DNA from: Taxillus chinensis
Lineage: Eukaryota > Streptophyta > Magnoliopsida > Santalales > Loranthaceae
NCBI GenBank assembly: GCA_023512835.1
Contig: CM042090.1
Span: 52,997,365-53,061,364 of the forward strand
Reading direction: 5' to 3'
Length of the DNA: 64,000 nucleotides
The number at the start of each line of letters is the position of its first letter. Position 1 is the first letter of the stretch. Positions 12,001 to 27,000 of the stretch are shown here, piece after piece. Position numbers and translations under genes: made by a program. The notes under the pieces are model-generated. The model was not told the origin of the DNA. It saw only the letters and a program-made list of their open reading frames with translations, and did no database searches.

Positions 12001-15000
12001 TGAGGAGTCGCATGATGAACCTTCAGAGTTTGTTGTTCGGAAAGAATGATAGAAGCAATCTGCTCAGGGTGGCTTGTTTGGTTTAGTGATTCAATAATTA
12101 ATTTCAGCATGAAGAGATTGGGAGTTCTTCAATAAATTTTGTGAAGATCAGTCAGAGGATATATTCACAAAAACCTTAAAGAGGAGAATTCCAGCAGACG
12201 GTTTATATAGAAATTGGGGTTGATCAATATGTATGCCTTAACTTGAGGTGGAGTGTCATGCAATGTCATGTTTGCAAGGTTTATTCTATGTTAAGGGGTA
12301 GCTATATTATTACCGAATATTAGAATGTTAAATCTAAAAGTATAATGTCAATGGAATTGTCAATCTGTTCCACAACTCAACATTCATCAAATGCATTCAA
12401 TTTATAAGTACGATGCTGAATCAGGTTCAAATTAATCACTCAGATATTAGATATGGAAAGCAAATAATAATTTTAAAGCCATATTGGAATACATACTAAC
12501 AAATTTTTGATGAGGCTTTTTCCTTGTCCATCGTTCCCGCATGCTATCTTCCAACTTACTGAGTTGGCTAACTGCATACTGTGAAAGGAAAACAAAAAAC
12601 AAAATACAAATCAGAAAGAAAATCACACTACAATAACAACAATCTCATAGGGAACCAACTAATGAAATCATTAAAAACATTTAGGAAGCTAATTCCAACA
12701 ACCTAAAAAATGTACAGCACAAATACAAATTCAGAAGGACATCATAATTTTGATATATGCAATTAAAACTAGAGAAAGACTAATGGAAGACAGTATATGT
12801 AGAAGTCAAATCATAACCCAATTTATTAAGCAGTTTCTTCATGTTCTGTTTTTTTATCCTTTTTTTTTTTTATGTGTGTGTGTTTGTGGTGGGGGAAGGG
12901 GGCAATGAAGAGGGCATTAATAGGAACCCGATTAAAAGAGTATATTTATTGATAGATGAAATATGAAACAAAACAGAATAGTTGGTCTGCAATTAGAGAG
13001 GCAGCTGTCTCTCCTAATACAATAACCTTCTAATTGAATTTCTTTTCCAAAATCAAGTATATCCTTGTCAAGTCTCCCTTTTTTTCAAATTCACACATAA
13101 TAAATAAATAACTCCCATGTTCCCAAATAAAACTTTCCAATTCAAACATAATAAATGTCCCCAAGTAAAATTCTCCAATTCAAACACAAGAACTCCCAAA
13201 TCAAATGTAATAAATAACCCAACTAAAACTCTCGAATTCAAATTCAAATAATAAAAAGAGAACCCAACATTACTCCCCTCGCAAGAAGACACCTTGTCCA
13301 CAAGGTGAAACGAAAAGAACTGCATGTGGTTCACATCAAGCGGTTCCATGTTGCTTCATACCCTTTCCACCGAATAAGCACCTCCACCATGTGCAGTGGG
13401 CCCATCAAACTTGGGCACTCGCCTTCTAGAGAAGTGGGCTAAAACTCAATCTCCATATCCTCAGTCAATGTAGGATGTCCATAATGTACGAAATACGGGG
13501 GTCCTGCCCATACAGGATCTTAGAAAGCGTAGTTTTTAAAGCAATATGATATGAAGTATTGTACCAATACTCTGGCCATACAAACCACTAGGCCCATTGC
13601 TTAGGAGCATCAAAAATGAAAAAACGAAGGTTGGTCTCCACGTTGCGGTTGACGTACAATTGGTGTTCACGTAGCCCCTCCTATATCAATTCCAAATGCC
13701 TCACATGTTCCCCAAGGAACAACTATAGGTGAGGATGTTGTCAAAGAAAGCTAAGATGAATTTCTGCAGGTACAATTGAAAGACCTCATTCATCAAAGAT
13801 TGAAAGGTCATAATGCCCTTCGTGAGTCCAAATGGCATGACCGAGAATCCATAATGCCCTTAGTGAGTCCGATACATAGTTTTGGCCACATCCTTCGGCT
13901 GCATGCGGATCTGATGATATCTTGATTTCAAGTCAAGCTTAATAAATAGTGACGCACAATGCAACTCGTCCAATAATTCGTCAATCACCAGAATCGAGAA
14001 TTTATCCAGCATCGTCGCCTTATTTAAGGCATGATAATCAATACAAAAATGCTAACCGTCATTTTTTATTTACCAATAAAATTGGACTTACACTTAGTTG
14101 TATAATTCCAGCCTCCAACATGTCCATGACTAATTGCTCAATCTCATCCTTTTGTATCTGGAGGTAATTGTACGAGCGGACACTCACGAGGGAGGCTCCA
14201 TATTTAAGCATGATTGTGTACTCGAGATCTTGCCATGGGGGTAAACCTATAGCCATTTGAAAAACCCCGTCAAAAGGGAGTAACAATTGTTGAACTGGTC
14301 CTGGGATCACCCCATGTGACTTTGTGGGTGTCCCTTCGAGAATGTTCAATTCCACCAAGAGTCTTGCCTCTGTATCCTAAATTGCTTTTGCCATATTCTT
14401 GAGTGATACCAAAGTATTGCTTAAACTTGAATCTCCTTGTAAAATTATAGCCCGCTCGCGCCAGTGGATACATGCTAGTGCATCACCTTCCAAATAAACA
14501 CCCGTTGCAGTTAACCTTTCATTTTCTGAGAAGCCATGGGTTAAATAGCATTCCACCAGATACAACAATTTATGCATATATGCCCCGTCAAATATGGATA
14601 TTTTTAATTGGCGAACCCTTGAATCTGGCCCCCATTGAGGATGCCCATACCGATTGCATGTCGTAGAGGCCCTGCCCCCATTCCAGCCCTCTTTCAGTTC
14701 TCGATTCCCAAAATTGCCAGCCCAAGAGCCATTTCCCACATGATGCCCTTGCTCCCAAGGCCCGGCACTCAACTGGGCCATACCCTCATGCCCCACGCCT
14801 TCTTCCTCCTAGTGAGTTTGCTCTCCTCTCCTTTGCCTAGGGCTGAGCTCCCTCCTAGGTAGTGTTGTAGCCCCGTGCCAGCCCTCTCTTGGACTCAACG
14901 CCTCCCCAAATGGTGTTGTCCATCCACCACCATTCTACCCTAGTCATTGTCTTGGCTGCCTAGGGTTTAGTCCTCCAGCAAATCAGGTTGCTCGTTGTGC

Positions 15001-18000
15001 TTCTTACGCCGTCACGCACCCCACGATGGATCGACCTCCTCAGGTCCGTAGCTAGGACCACCTTCACCAGCCACGAACTCCTCTGCCCCATGATGGCCAA
15101 CTGTGCTCCCTCCACGCTAGGACTCTCCCATGGTTCGCGTGCCCCATGCCAATGCTATGTAGCCGCCACCAGAGATAGGTTGTCCGTTTGGTGGTCCATA
15201 AACATCAACACCACTATGTTCCGTCCCAATCCAACTGACTCTGTCGCTATCGCCTCGCTTGACACTTGAGAAGACAACCTAAGGACGAGGTCCCTTGGTG
15301 CCTTCCTCGTGGGTTCTCGATCCCCTTAGATCAACCACGTCAAGCCACGCATGCGTTCCCTTCCTAGCCTCGTCGCCCTCGGCTGTGTCGCTAGGGAGCT
15401 CATTCACCACTGTAATCGCCAAAAAGCTCCCACTATGATTGCGATGGGAGCTCATTGACCACCCCTCCCATGGTCGATGAAACGGCTGGAGGGTTTTGTT
15501 TGAGCTCTATTAGTTTGTGCAGCATGGCCTCCAAGGTGGAAAACTGTTTGTTGGTGGCTTCGAATCGCTTGTCGATGATGGCCTTGATGGAGCTGATCTT
15601 TGCCTCCAATTTCTCTTCCAAGATTTTGATTTTTTTCGCAGCCATCAATCCAAAGATTGTGCTCTAATACTAATTTGATAGGAACCTAATCAAAAGAGTA
15701 TATTTATTGGTAGATGAAATATGAAACAAAACAGAATAATTGGTCTACAATTCAAGAGGCAACTATCTCTCCCAGTACAATAACCTTCTAATAGGATTTC
15801 TTTCCCAAAGTATATCCTTACTCACCCCTTGATATCCTTTTTATAGCCAAGTCTCCCTTTTTTTCAAATTCACACACAATAAATAAATAAATCCCAATTC
15901 AAACATAATAAATGTCCCCAAATAAAACTCTCCAATTCAAACACAAAACTCCCAAATCAAATGCAATAAATAACCCAATTAAAACTCTCAAATTCAAATT
16001 CAAATAATAAAAAGAGAACCCAACGGGCATCTCAAAGGTTTTGCCAAGTGAAATTAAAAATTTTGGGTGTCTTTTTAAGTATTAAGACTGAATTCCACTT
16101 ATTAATTCAGCAACAAAATTTATGCTGAATTTAATGCTGTTAATTTGTAGTGATATTTTTACATATTTTCCATTCTCTTTCCATTACTTTGCCCCAATTG
16201 CCCTCATCCAAATGTTTTCTGTTGCCATAGATGAACAAATCTGGTGACCTGTGGAAGCATATCCCTTGCACAGAAGAGGGAAACGAGAGGAAGGCAACAG
16301 CGTCAAAGGAGATGTGCACGGCAATGGCATCTGTGTAGGATAGGTGCATGGCTAGTGGTAGCATCAACGGAGAATTGGATTGGGGCGTGGGTCTGCTGGG
16401 CAAGGGCAAACGCGTGGCAGCAGTGGTGGCATCAATAGAGACCAGATCAGGGTGAACCGGACAGCCAGTGGCAGGATCTGGTGTGCAGCAGCAGCTATGG
16501 GTTATAAATTTTGGATTACTGTTTAAAATTTTAGATGAGTTAAAGATTAGATAAAAATGTAAAAATATAATTATTCAGATGTTCAAAACAAATTATATAT
16601 TAACATGCTTAAAATTTAAGCAATTTCAGTAAAATTCAGAAAATTCATAAATGGTTTGAGATTTCAACCCTTAACAAAACGCCAAGTATCTTCATTTCAG
16701 AAACAGGACTTAAACATGGGCAAACAGTCTAAGCATATGTGTGCGTGTGTATATATACAAATTAAATAAAGGTAATTACAAACTCACATATAATGTATTT
16801 AATTGAATACATAAGGTTGGAGTTGTTAGGGCATTAATCTCGCTTGATTGTCTCTCATTGGGCAGCCTAGGGTCAATTACTTCCTTCCTTACAAAGGCCT
16901 TGATTCCAACTTCCTTTCTGTATCTTGTCAAAATAGGTTCAGGTGGAATTAAGTCTTCCTTGCTAGCTGCACAATCAAAATCAAACTATAAAGTTCCAAC
17001 AAACAGACAGATGAATCAGAACCTAGGGGGGGAATAGAGACAAACATTTTTGCAATGATAGGTAATCAAACTAGAATATTCTTACAATTCAGAATTGGTA
17101 ATGCAAATCTCTGTGCTTGAAAAATATTGAAAATGGGTGTGGAATTTATTACAAATTTGGGATTTCAAGGGCTTTAGATTTGAACTTGAAGGATTTCAAA
17201 TGTACTTAGTGTTGGATTTTGAAGGTTTTTTGTTCAAATTTTGATTGTGTCAAAAATCAATTGTTGTGTTGTGACTCCTGTATCAAGATAACAGCATTCT
17301 ACTGCTTATTAATAAAAATAACTACCTATTTGGTTTTCCTTCTAATTTGACATCTGTACTCACAATTCAGTAATAGATTAATAGAATTGAAACGTAACTT
17401 GCAATGTTTGTCTTTCGTTTTTGGATGTCATTGATACAACTTAGAATATCATCAGGAACTGTTTTCATGTGCACTTCAAGTATGAACTATGAAGTAATAT
17501 TCGTAAAGAACTTTGAAATATTTTCAATACATTACTCAAGGGTTTTTGTTGATAATGTATTTTCTTGTATTTCAATCAATTATGGTTACGCTGTAAATTT
17601 GGTCAGTTTGTTGGTGAAAGTATAAGTGTATAACTTACAGCTTTCATCCAACGATACAGTCCCTACCTCATACTAGCATGGCACACACAAAATGGTGATG
17701 GCCGACATTTCTGAAGTTTTAAAATTCGAGAAATGAAGGTCTGGTCCATTATTTTTATTTAAACTGTGTGGAAACACGAATCAAGTTTGTGTCATTCTGC
17801 ATGATATTAGACACATTATTATTTAAGCCAACACCTCATGTTGGTGTCTGTTCTTTTCCAAAATTACCCTTCTTTGTCGCAGTTTTTTTTCCCATAAAAA
17901 GTATTCTTTCTTGCAATAGCACACGCACTGTGTGTGCAAGTCCTCTAGTGTGTGTCATATATATAACAATGCCACAAGATGCTATAGAGACTATTTATAC

Positions 18001-21000
18001 ATGTCTTGAGGGAATGTAAGATTCCTTTTGAAAGAGATATTAAATATACAAAATAAATATAAAGATTTCATGTTTAGAAAGCTCGGGTGTACCCAATTTT
18101 CCAACGACATGATTTGCATACACTTGAAAAGCATTGTCAATACCACGGAACATGGTATTCAGTTCCCCTGATCTCATTGGGACCTTAAGAGCAAAAAATT
18201 GATCCACCGTCTGCAATAATGAAAATTATACAAGAAAATTAGTAAAATTAAGGTTTAATTTTTTCTTTCAAGTATAGTTTTCATAGGGAAAAGTAATAGA
18301 CCCCAACTCTAATACAAAAGAAAATTAAATCTAAGCCAATATGCCCAACTCAACTGTCACAACAATAAATTAAATCACGGTTCAAAAATATGCGAGTGGA
18401 ACGGTACGGTGAGGGACGCAATTTTTTTAATGAAATAATGTTTATGAAAAATTAGTTTTAAAATAATAAAAGCAAATATAATCAAATCACAATTCAAATA
18501 TGAATAACACAAAACAACTCTAATAAACAATCATTCATCAAATAAAGTGTTGTTCATGTATAATGATTAATAGGATCCTAAAATGGTTTATCACCTAAAT
18601 ACTCTTACTTCGTTTTCACAAAAGTTACATTGAAAATGTTTTTTTTATAGGTAAGAATAATTTATTAATCAATAGCAAATCACACACAAGAAGTGTACGA
18701 AAAAGAAAAATTACAAAGCGAAGAAAGCAACCCAATCAAAAGGAACACACATTGATAACATCCCAAATGGAAGAAAAATATAACCCGCCCGACACATACA
18801 ACCAATCACCCAAATAACGAAAAAAACACAAAAAAAACTCAGTAGGGGGCCTTTCCCGATCATCAAACACCGGCGCATTTCTCTCCCGCCAAATACTCCA
18901 AAGAATGCAATAAGGGACAACACGCCACACTGCTGAATGCCGCCCCATACCACCGAGCCAACTAGCAAACAACGCATAAAGAGACGAAGGCATCACCCAC
19001 GGAATTCCAAAAGGACCTATAATCATATCTCACAAACCCCTAGCATAAGGACAATAAAGAAAAAGATGATCCACATGCTCCAGCGAAGACTTGCACATGT
19101 AGCACCAACTAGCCAAAACAAAAGTTACATCGAATATGTTAATACCCTTTTGTTTTATCTATTTCTATTTTGTTCATTCTCGTATTACCAAGCAAGATCC
19201 TTATTAGATACATAATATATTATTATTATTATAATATCTATGAATAATATTGAAAAACATAAAAAGAGCAATAAATTATTTTTTTATTTTTCTTATTAAT
19301 TTTCTTAGTAATTTATATTTCTGCGTGTATATATAATTTTGTATTATATATTAAGTGTCTTCAAATATATTAACTAATATTATAATATATAAGTCACCAC
19401 ACACAGCAAGACTGAAGAAAAAAGCATTGGAAGAAGAAGCAATGGGCGACATGACAAAAGACTAGCAACCTACAACGGCTGACGATGACAAGCAACTAGT
19501 ATCTGTGATAGTGATGAGTGACCTTCAATTAGCCACAGCGACAGCCCATCACTGCCACAATTACCCCATTTGCAACAATATATGATGGTGACTGATCTGC
19601 GGTGAAGACCTACACAAGTATGGAGCAGTTGTGCGAATCGTATTCGAAACCCTACTAAAATTGTCAAAAACCTAGCATCCTAGTAGCAGTCGATCGATGA
19701 TGTGAGAGGGAGAAGCCAGCCGACCATGTTTTAAACGTCATTGCCCCAGCCCTTCTTAAAATAAAAATGGGTCGTTGAGGCTTCTGCCTCAGCCCAAATT
19801 TGCATTGAGGTGGTGAGATCGGCTCTGAAGTTGTGCCACACCCATTCAAGGCGAGCATTGGCATCTTCGTGGCTTGGGGCACTTAAGGCCCAAGGCGCTG
19901 CCTTAGACCATTTTTTTGGCACAAGTTAAACATTATAATAATTCTCAGCAACATACAACACCCACCCCCGACAAGACCATAATAATAATAATTTGCACAT
20001 GCCCAAGTAGTGAAGGATGGAATAAAACTTACCACATATGAACTTGAGATATAGCGAAAATAATTTCAAAAAGTGAACCAACAAAAAAGGAAGAGGAATA
20101 TAACCAAATGGGGTCTTAAAGAAGAATAAAATAGGTAGGTTTATTAAAGGGGCAAACCAATACCTCTTCTACAATCCTGTAAACTTCAACAATTGAACTT
20201 CCGTGTCGTTGCTGAGGAGATATTGGATCCCAGCGCTGTAAAAGGAGTTACAAAACCATTCAAAGTTGTTGTAAATAAAAAAACACATGAATCAGACAGT
20301 AATGAAGAATCCATAATAATAATGATAATAAATCAATGGTATCAAATTCATTTCTAAATCCCAACCAAAAAGCCTATGAAACAACAGAGTTTTGAATGGA
20401 AAAAACATAGTAATTACCTCCTGTTGAATAGCACGTTCAACCCAGCCAAGAATCCTTCCAAGTTGCGAATTGACCCATCGCATCACCAGCGTTCCAGATA
20501 TTGTTTCAATCTAAGGCAGAAACAGTTACATGAACAGATGAACTGAAGAAAAATTTAAAATAAGAAGCAAGGAAAATGAGAACAGCTGGCAGATGCATAG
20601 ACTGAAAAACAATTCAAATGAAAAAGCATAAAAGAAATATAATGTTTTGTAGAGCAGATAGACAGACATCAAAGGTACGTGCCAATTGGCATGTTTCCCT
20701 TAATGTGGTAGGAAATATCATTTCTATTATGCTTTTTGATGCATGCATGTATATTTATTAACGATTATAGAACTCTGTTTTAAAGTACTTTGTTACAGGA
20801 GAAGGATTCATTTTATCATGCGTGAGGTGGCCCATTAATGCTCTATCTATTTCATCACAGTATTTGTGTGACATCAAAATAAGTATATATATGTTGCTTT
20901 GCACTAATGAAGAGCCCACCACATGAAGCAAGAAAGTCAATGGGCTAAATAGGCTTATAGAATCAAAGTCAAATCTAATAGTGTTTGTCGCCAACGGTCT

Positions 21001-24000
21001 TTTCCCAGATGTATGATGTAGCTTCTGTATTTTTTGTGTGTGCGTGTGCTTGTGGGGGGTGTGCAGCCAAATAATTGCAGGCAAAGAATTCTTCCAGCAA
21101 GGAAATTCTACAAATACATTATTCACAACTTCACACAATATATAGTTTGTTTCTATAACATTACAACCCCATAACACTCAAATTGCACTTAGAAATGCTC
21201 GCAAATGTACCCTCCTTTACAACATGAATAACGAGGAAATCAGGAAGAATAGCTCACCCACCTGGTACAATCCCAACTTCCTGTAGTAGCCCTCTTCAGC
21301 TCCGTCTTCAGTGGCAGATGAGATGACTGTCATTATATATTGCTCAAGGTCATCAGCCGCAGGAAAAACAGAAACAACATCCTCTGTCAGATGTTCAGCA
21401 CCACCGAGAAAAGGTTTCTGGAAGCAAATTGATTCTTTAAGCCCCTAAACCACTACAGAGCATGCACATGTAATGTAATGTGGACTATTAATGGACAAAC
21501 TCAATAAAATATTACCAACTTGTTCCCATAAAGTTTGTGTAGAAGAGATGCAGAGACAACAGTTGCTTGTGGATGCCTCTTAGACAAAATTGGCAAGAAC
21601 AGAGTAGTATCTTTCTTTAGAAGTTTTTTTTGTTTCTTCTGCAAGCAATGCTAGTGGATGCTCATGCGTTGTACCTGACATAGTTTCAACAGCCTGGAAC
21701 ATCTGTATAAATAACAAGAAAAATTCAAATTTCCTTTATCTATATAAACTTTGGAAAACCTTGTTGACATGAAGTAAAATATGCATATGGATTTCCATGG
21801 CATACAATGTTGAAGCAGCAATAAAGGGCAAATTTTACTTCAGAATTTACAAATGCGAGGATTTGATACTGATGATTTAAGAAACCGTGTATATGGAATT
21901 TCATTTCAAGTTTCAGACAATTAGGAAAACGGGAATTTTAGAGGAAAAAGCAGTAGAACATAATCAGTGACCAGTTTAGTAAGACATACAGTTATATTTA
22001 ACACTAGATTTTCAGTCTCCATAATCTTTTTGTGAAGCAGGGTCGATGTTGCTTAAAATATAAACTATTTTTCACTTCCACTGCCCACTTCACTTGGCTA
22101 CTAGCCATTTAAGGCTCCATTTCAATAGGAGTAAAACATTATATGGAAAATGGAATGTTTGGCACGCGTAAAAATCGAAGTCAACAGAAAAAGGTTACGA
22201 TGACTGGAAAATGAGTATGTAAATTTAGAAAAATGGTTTAAGGAAATTTTTTCCAGAAAACATTTTCTGGAAGTGTTCCTCTTTCTGTCCAACACTGCCT
22301 ATCTCATTCGAAGCCACAAGCTCCTCCAGCACTGCCGATCCTGTCCAACGCCACTTCCACAACGCTCCCCAGCAGAGCAGCACCTCGATCCAGCCATTTC
22401 CACAACTGCCCACCATTTTGCTTTATGCCCGGCAGTCTAGCCGTTGCAAGGAGGTCCAGAGCTCTGCCATTGATGCTGCAGTTAAAGAGCTCCACTGTTG
22501 CACCAGAGGCCATCACCGCTGCCTCCAGTCGCACCTCACCACGCCACTTCATCAATACATCATCCCCCAAGCTCTGCCGCTGTACCAGAGGCCATCATTG
22601 TTGCCTCCAGTCGTGCCTCACTGCAAGCCATCTCCATCACCATAAAATATTTTCCAGCATGCTGATGGAGCGCAAGGGGGCGGCAGAGCAAGGTGTGTTT
22701 TATGAAGGCAACGCTGAAATGTAGCAATTGATGTTATTTTTACGTAGCTCCAGATACTGTAAAATATTTTCCTGGAAAAACAAATATGTTTCCTGAAAAT
22801 CATTTTAATTTTCTAAATTTTTTATGGTGGAGAATGTCTTGCATCGAAACAAAAGGAGCCTTACATCAAAATGAAAAAGAAAAAAGTTTTTCCCATTGTA
22901 TCACTAATTAATTATTACATTGTAACAACTGTTCTAAGTAATTTCAGAAACCTATGGAAAAAGTGTAAAATATAGAAAATGAACAATTATACTGGGACAA
23001 ATCAAAATAGAAAATGGTCAACTAAAGTGGGACAACGGGAGCATTAAACAAGTTACAAGTTATGAAAAAAACGAATATTAACATATGCATTGTGTGCCTT
23101 TCTTTATTAGCACCAAGCATTCCAGACTCCTTCACTAACACAAAATATGTTATGCTATTTTTAAAGAAGCTCAAACAGATGAAATGAAATGGAAATTGTC
23201 GAAGTCCCAATTCATAACAATAGGAAAATATGTTAGCTGCACATGCACTACCAAACTCTCACATCATTGCCTTCTCGGTCTTTCTCGTATGCCTATACCA
23301 ATAGTATTCTGAGTGGTTAGAGATATAATGTATTACAAAGATAATAGTTCGTATGCCTACTATTTATTTCACTATCGAAAAGGAGCTATCAAGACATAAA
23401 TAAAAACATCACTGAAATCAACCATAAGATCTTTTACCCTTGCAAAAGCATTCTTAATGGATGATGATATGTACAATTCAATCTGTTCTTGATCCGTGAC
23501 ACATGTCGATTGCATTGCCTGCAGGAGGCAAATTAATCAAGGTCATCACTACAATTTACAGAATAAAGTGCAACAAAGGTAAGTAAGGTGCCATGCAAAC
23601 AACTAACCCACGCCCAGAAGGAGTGACAATATTAACCTCTATGAAGGAATATAAAAATCATAAGTAACAAATAACTGAAACATAAACACACCAGCTCAGG
23701 CTCTTCGAGAAGAATCCGCCTAGCAACCAATGCCACTGCCACTAAATCCTCCATCACTGTCCGCTATACAAGATAAGAGCAGTATAATAATAATCAGTTC
23801 CAAAGATTGAAAAACTCAACAGTCAATAGCAGCATTGTGATATACTGAAAATTTTTTGGACAGAAAATATGTTAATTTCCCAAAAAGATTTAAACAAAGG
23901 AAATGTAGAAATAAAAGAAAGGGTAAGCAAACTAGACATTCTGCACCCAAAAAAAAAATGTTTATGCAATCTATGATATAACCACTAAACCAATGAACGA

Positions 24001-27000
24001 ATGGTTCTTAACAAATAAAAATGAAAATTCCTATGAATGGAAAATACAAAAAGGTTATAGGATTAAATTTTTGAATGCATATTAATACTAGGAATGTGTT
24101 TGTCAAGCCAACCTAGCCAACCTTACAGAGTTACCTAACGTTTGTCTCCAAAATGATGTATCTTTGTTAAAAAAAAAAATATAAGTTTATTAATATTGAT
24201 TCAAAACAATGCAGTTTTGACAGTGAAATCTCATGTAACATTATATTTAATTATTTATTTAAGGACAATCTTAGAAACACAATTGTTTGATCCAAAGAAA
24301 ACATATTTAAAACCACCACAATGGTAGCAGAATTACAGGGCACAGCCAGACGAGATATCAAATACCCCGTCCAAGCGAGGAAGATTACAACACAGCAATA
24401 TTGAAAACCATCACCTAAAACCACAAGCAACCTTTCACCTACTGAACTGATAAATTGAACTTGTCAAAACAACGACAATCCCTCTCCTTCCATATCAACC
24501 AGAAAACAACCGTACGAATGGCCCTCCAAAACCATTTCACCCAGTCACATAGTCAAGGCAAAAGAGGGCATACCAAGCATTCTGAACAAGGTCTTGAGAA
24601 ATAACAGTATTTTCATTCACCTTGCAAACACATTAGATGCACACATATATACACTGTAGTCCAACACTTGCTCTTACAATAATTAATACCTAAGAAAATA
24701 AAGTCTTACAACAATTAATACTTAAGAAAGTAAATAATCTTACAACAATGAATACTAAGAAACTAAAGAGTTTTACAACAGTTAATACCTAGAAATATTA
24801 ATGAATCTAAATTAACTTTCACTACTCTTACTCAAACTAGTGAATTGGTATTTTTCATTCCCAACTTGAATAGGATATTCCCAAACATTGAATTGCTTAG
24901 AACATCTCTATTAGTTTAGCTAAGGCTATATTTAACTAATAACTTACTCTAACAAGTTAACTATATCATTAGTTAAATATAACTTCAGCCATAATATTAA
25001 GTAAATTTATGTAAACTTTTAGCTTTTAGTTAAAAATTCACATCATCAATCACCAAAAATTACGAAGAACCTAAAATAGCCTTACAGTCATGTCTCTCTC
25101 TCCAATGCCTTCCTATCCGGTTCCCATCCTCCCCCTCACTTTCCCTGTCACCCTGTCACCGCCCTCCCCCTCCCTCACCCCAGCGCCGCGAGTATGCCCT
25201 GTCACCACCCTCCCCCTCCCTCACCTTGTCACCGCATGTCTCCCCCTCCCTCATCCTGTTGCCGCATGTCTCCCCCATCATGCATCTCCTCAGTCCCCCT
25301 GAAACGAAAACAGCCATCGATCTAGGTGTAGGGTAACAATAGTGCGATGCAAGGGGACTTCTACCAATCTAAAACAAAAACAAGAGCCGTTGCAGTGCAA
25401 GACAGAGAAGGCAGCATTAGTGGGCCTGGGCTTGCGTTAGGGCAAGTTTGTGATTTGGGATGAAAGGCAGGCACACAATGATCTCATTCTGTACTAGGTT
25501 TCAGGAATTAAATGGAAAAAATAAATTTATGCAAAAAATACATGAATACAATAATGAAAATACTATTAGCTAAATGTAATTTAAGTCAACTAAATATTAC
25601 TTTAGCTAGTGAAGTTTAACTAGAGTTATCAGAGATTCTCTTAACCATTCACTGATAATATCATCCAATTAATCATTGATAAACACATAAGGTGTACAGA
25701 TCAAGTCATTATTCAACTTCTCCTCAATAAAGTATTTATCGATTTCAATGTGCTTTGTTCGATCATGTCATATTAGGTTGTGAGCTATGCTAATTACAGA
25801 TTTATTATCACAATACAACCTTATTAGACCATCTCTCTGAATCTTCAAATCATCTAGGATAATTTTTATCCAATGTAATTTACACACACCATAAGCCACT
25901 ACCCTGAATTCTGCTTCTTCACTATACCGCAATGCTACATTTTGCTTTTTACTCCTTCATATATCCAAAGTTTCACTGAAAAGGCTACAATACCCATATG
26001 TCAACCTTTTATCAATAATTAATCTTTCATAATCTGCATTTGTATAAGCCATGGAAACCAAACCTCCATTCTATTTAAACAACATCTCCTTTCTTAGAGT
26101 CCCTTTGACATCACGATTTGAAAATATCGGCTAAAGCGCCGCCTCAGAGGATCCCCATATATGGGTGAGGCGGGCAAAGGCGGCTGGTCCGCCACTTCAT
26201 CCAGAATGCGGGATGAGGTGGGTGCCTCTCTCCCAACTCAAAAACATATAAATAGATAAAAAAAAAAAATTAAGGACACCTCACTCTTGAAACTTCTCCT
26301 CGTTGATCACCATCTGCAATCGTTGAAGCCGCTTGCTCATCAATTGTCATCTGCCGTTGTCGAAGCCTATCTCCCCATTGTCAAAGCCTCTCTCTCCGTC
26401 ATCTGCTTCATCTGTTACGTTGTCAATCCTCTATTCTGTTGTCTGCTACGTTGTCAATCGTCAGCTCTCTTTCATCTCCTCCAGCAGCTTCGTCGTGGTT
26501 GTCTACCATCTCTAGTCAATGGCATAAACTACCATCAATGAGGTAATTTAAATTTTGTGATTTAAATTTGCAGTGCTTAATCACTTAATTAATTTAAATT
26601 CTGTGATTAATCTGTAGTGTTTCTTTTAGTGCTAATTTATTTAAATTTTGTTTGTGTTTTATTCATTTGTGATAGTGAGACACTCGCCTTGGCATACAAC
26701 ATATGATCCCTACCATACCGTGTTCCAAAATTTTAAAGCTTATTTGAGATATTGTAACCCTCGATGGCCAACCTGCAAGTGGACTTCCTTTGGGTCATGC
26801 ATAAATTGATTAATAACACTCACTGCATAAGCTATGTCTGATCGAGTGTCAAAAATGTAAATGACATTTTTGACAAAGCATTAATATATTTCATTATAGA
26901 TTGTAGCATCCTCGTCTGCTAGACCAATCCTAAAATTTGGATCTATTAGAGTACTAGCTAGTTTGCAGAATATCTTATCAATTTTTCTAAGGAGATTTGT

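Larger units (their letters stand above)
12918..16025 (-). mobile_element. Complete but decayed Ty3/gypsy element with TSD
   Basis: Two direct LTRs (12918-13269 and 15676-16025) flanked by the 5-bp TSD GGCAT (12913-12917, 16026-16030). On minus the 5' LTR is followed by a mutated PBS (TTAGTATTAGAGC) and the 3' LTR is preceded by a purine tract (GAGGGGAGTAA). Inside are gag pieces (14377-14796 and 15433-15648, the latter with a coiled-coil-like [19 protein letters not shown]) and RT pieces (14059-14358 and 13740-13960) with stops. The internal region is far too short for full pol, so it is deleted. It lies in the intron between exons 15 and 16, same strand as the gene. Confidence 0.88.

Noticed and set aside
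12913..13330. Minus open frame at 13068-13349 as a gene
   Set aside because: It lies in the gypsy LTR and its edge, with no family similarity.
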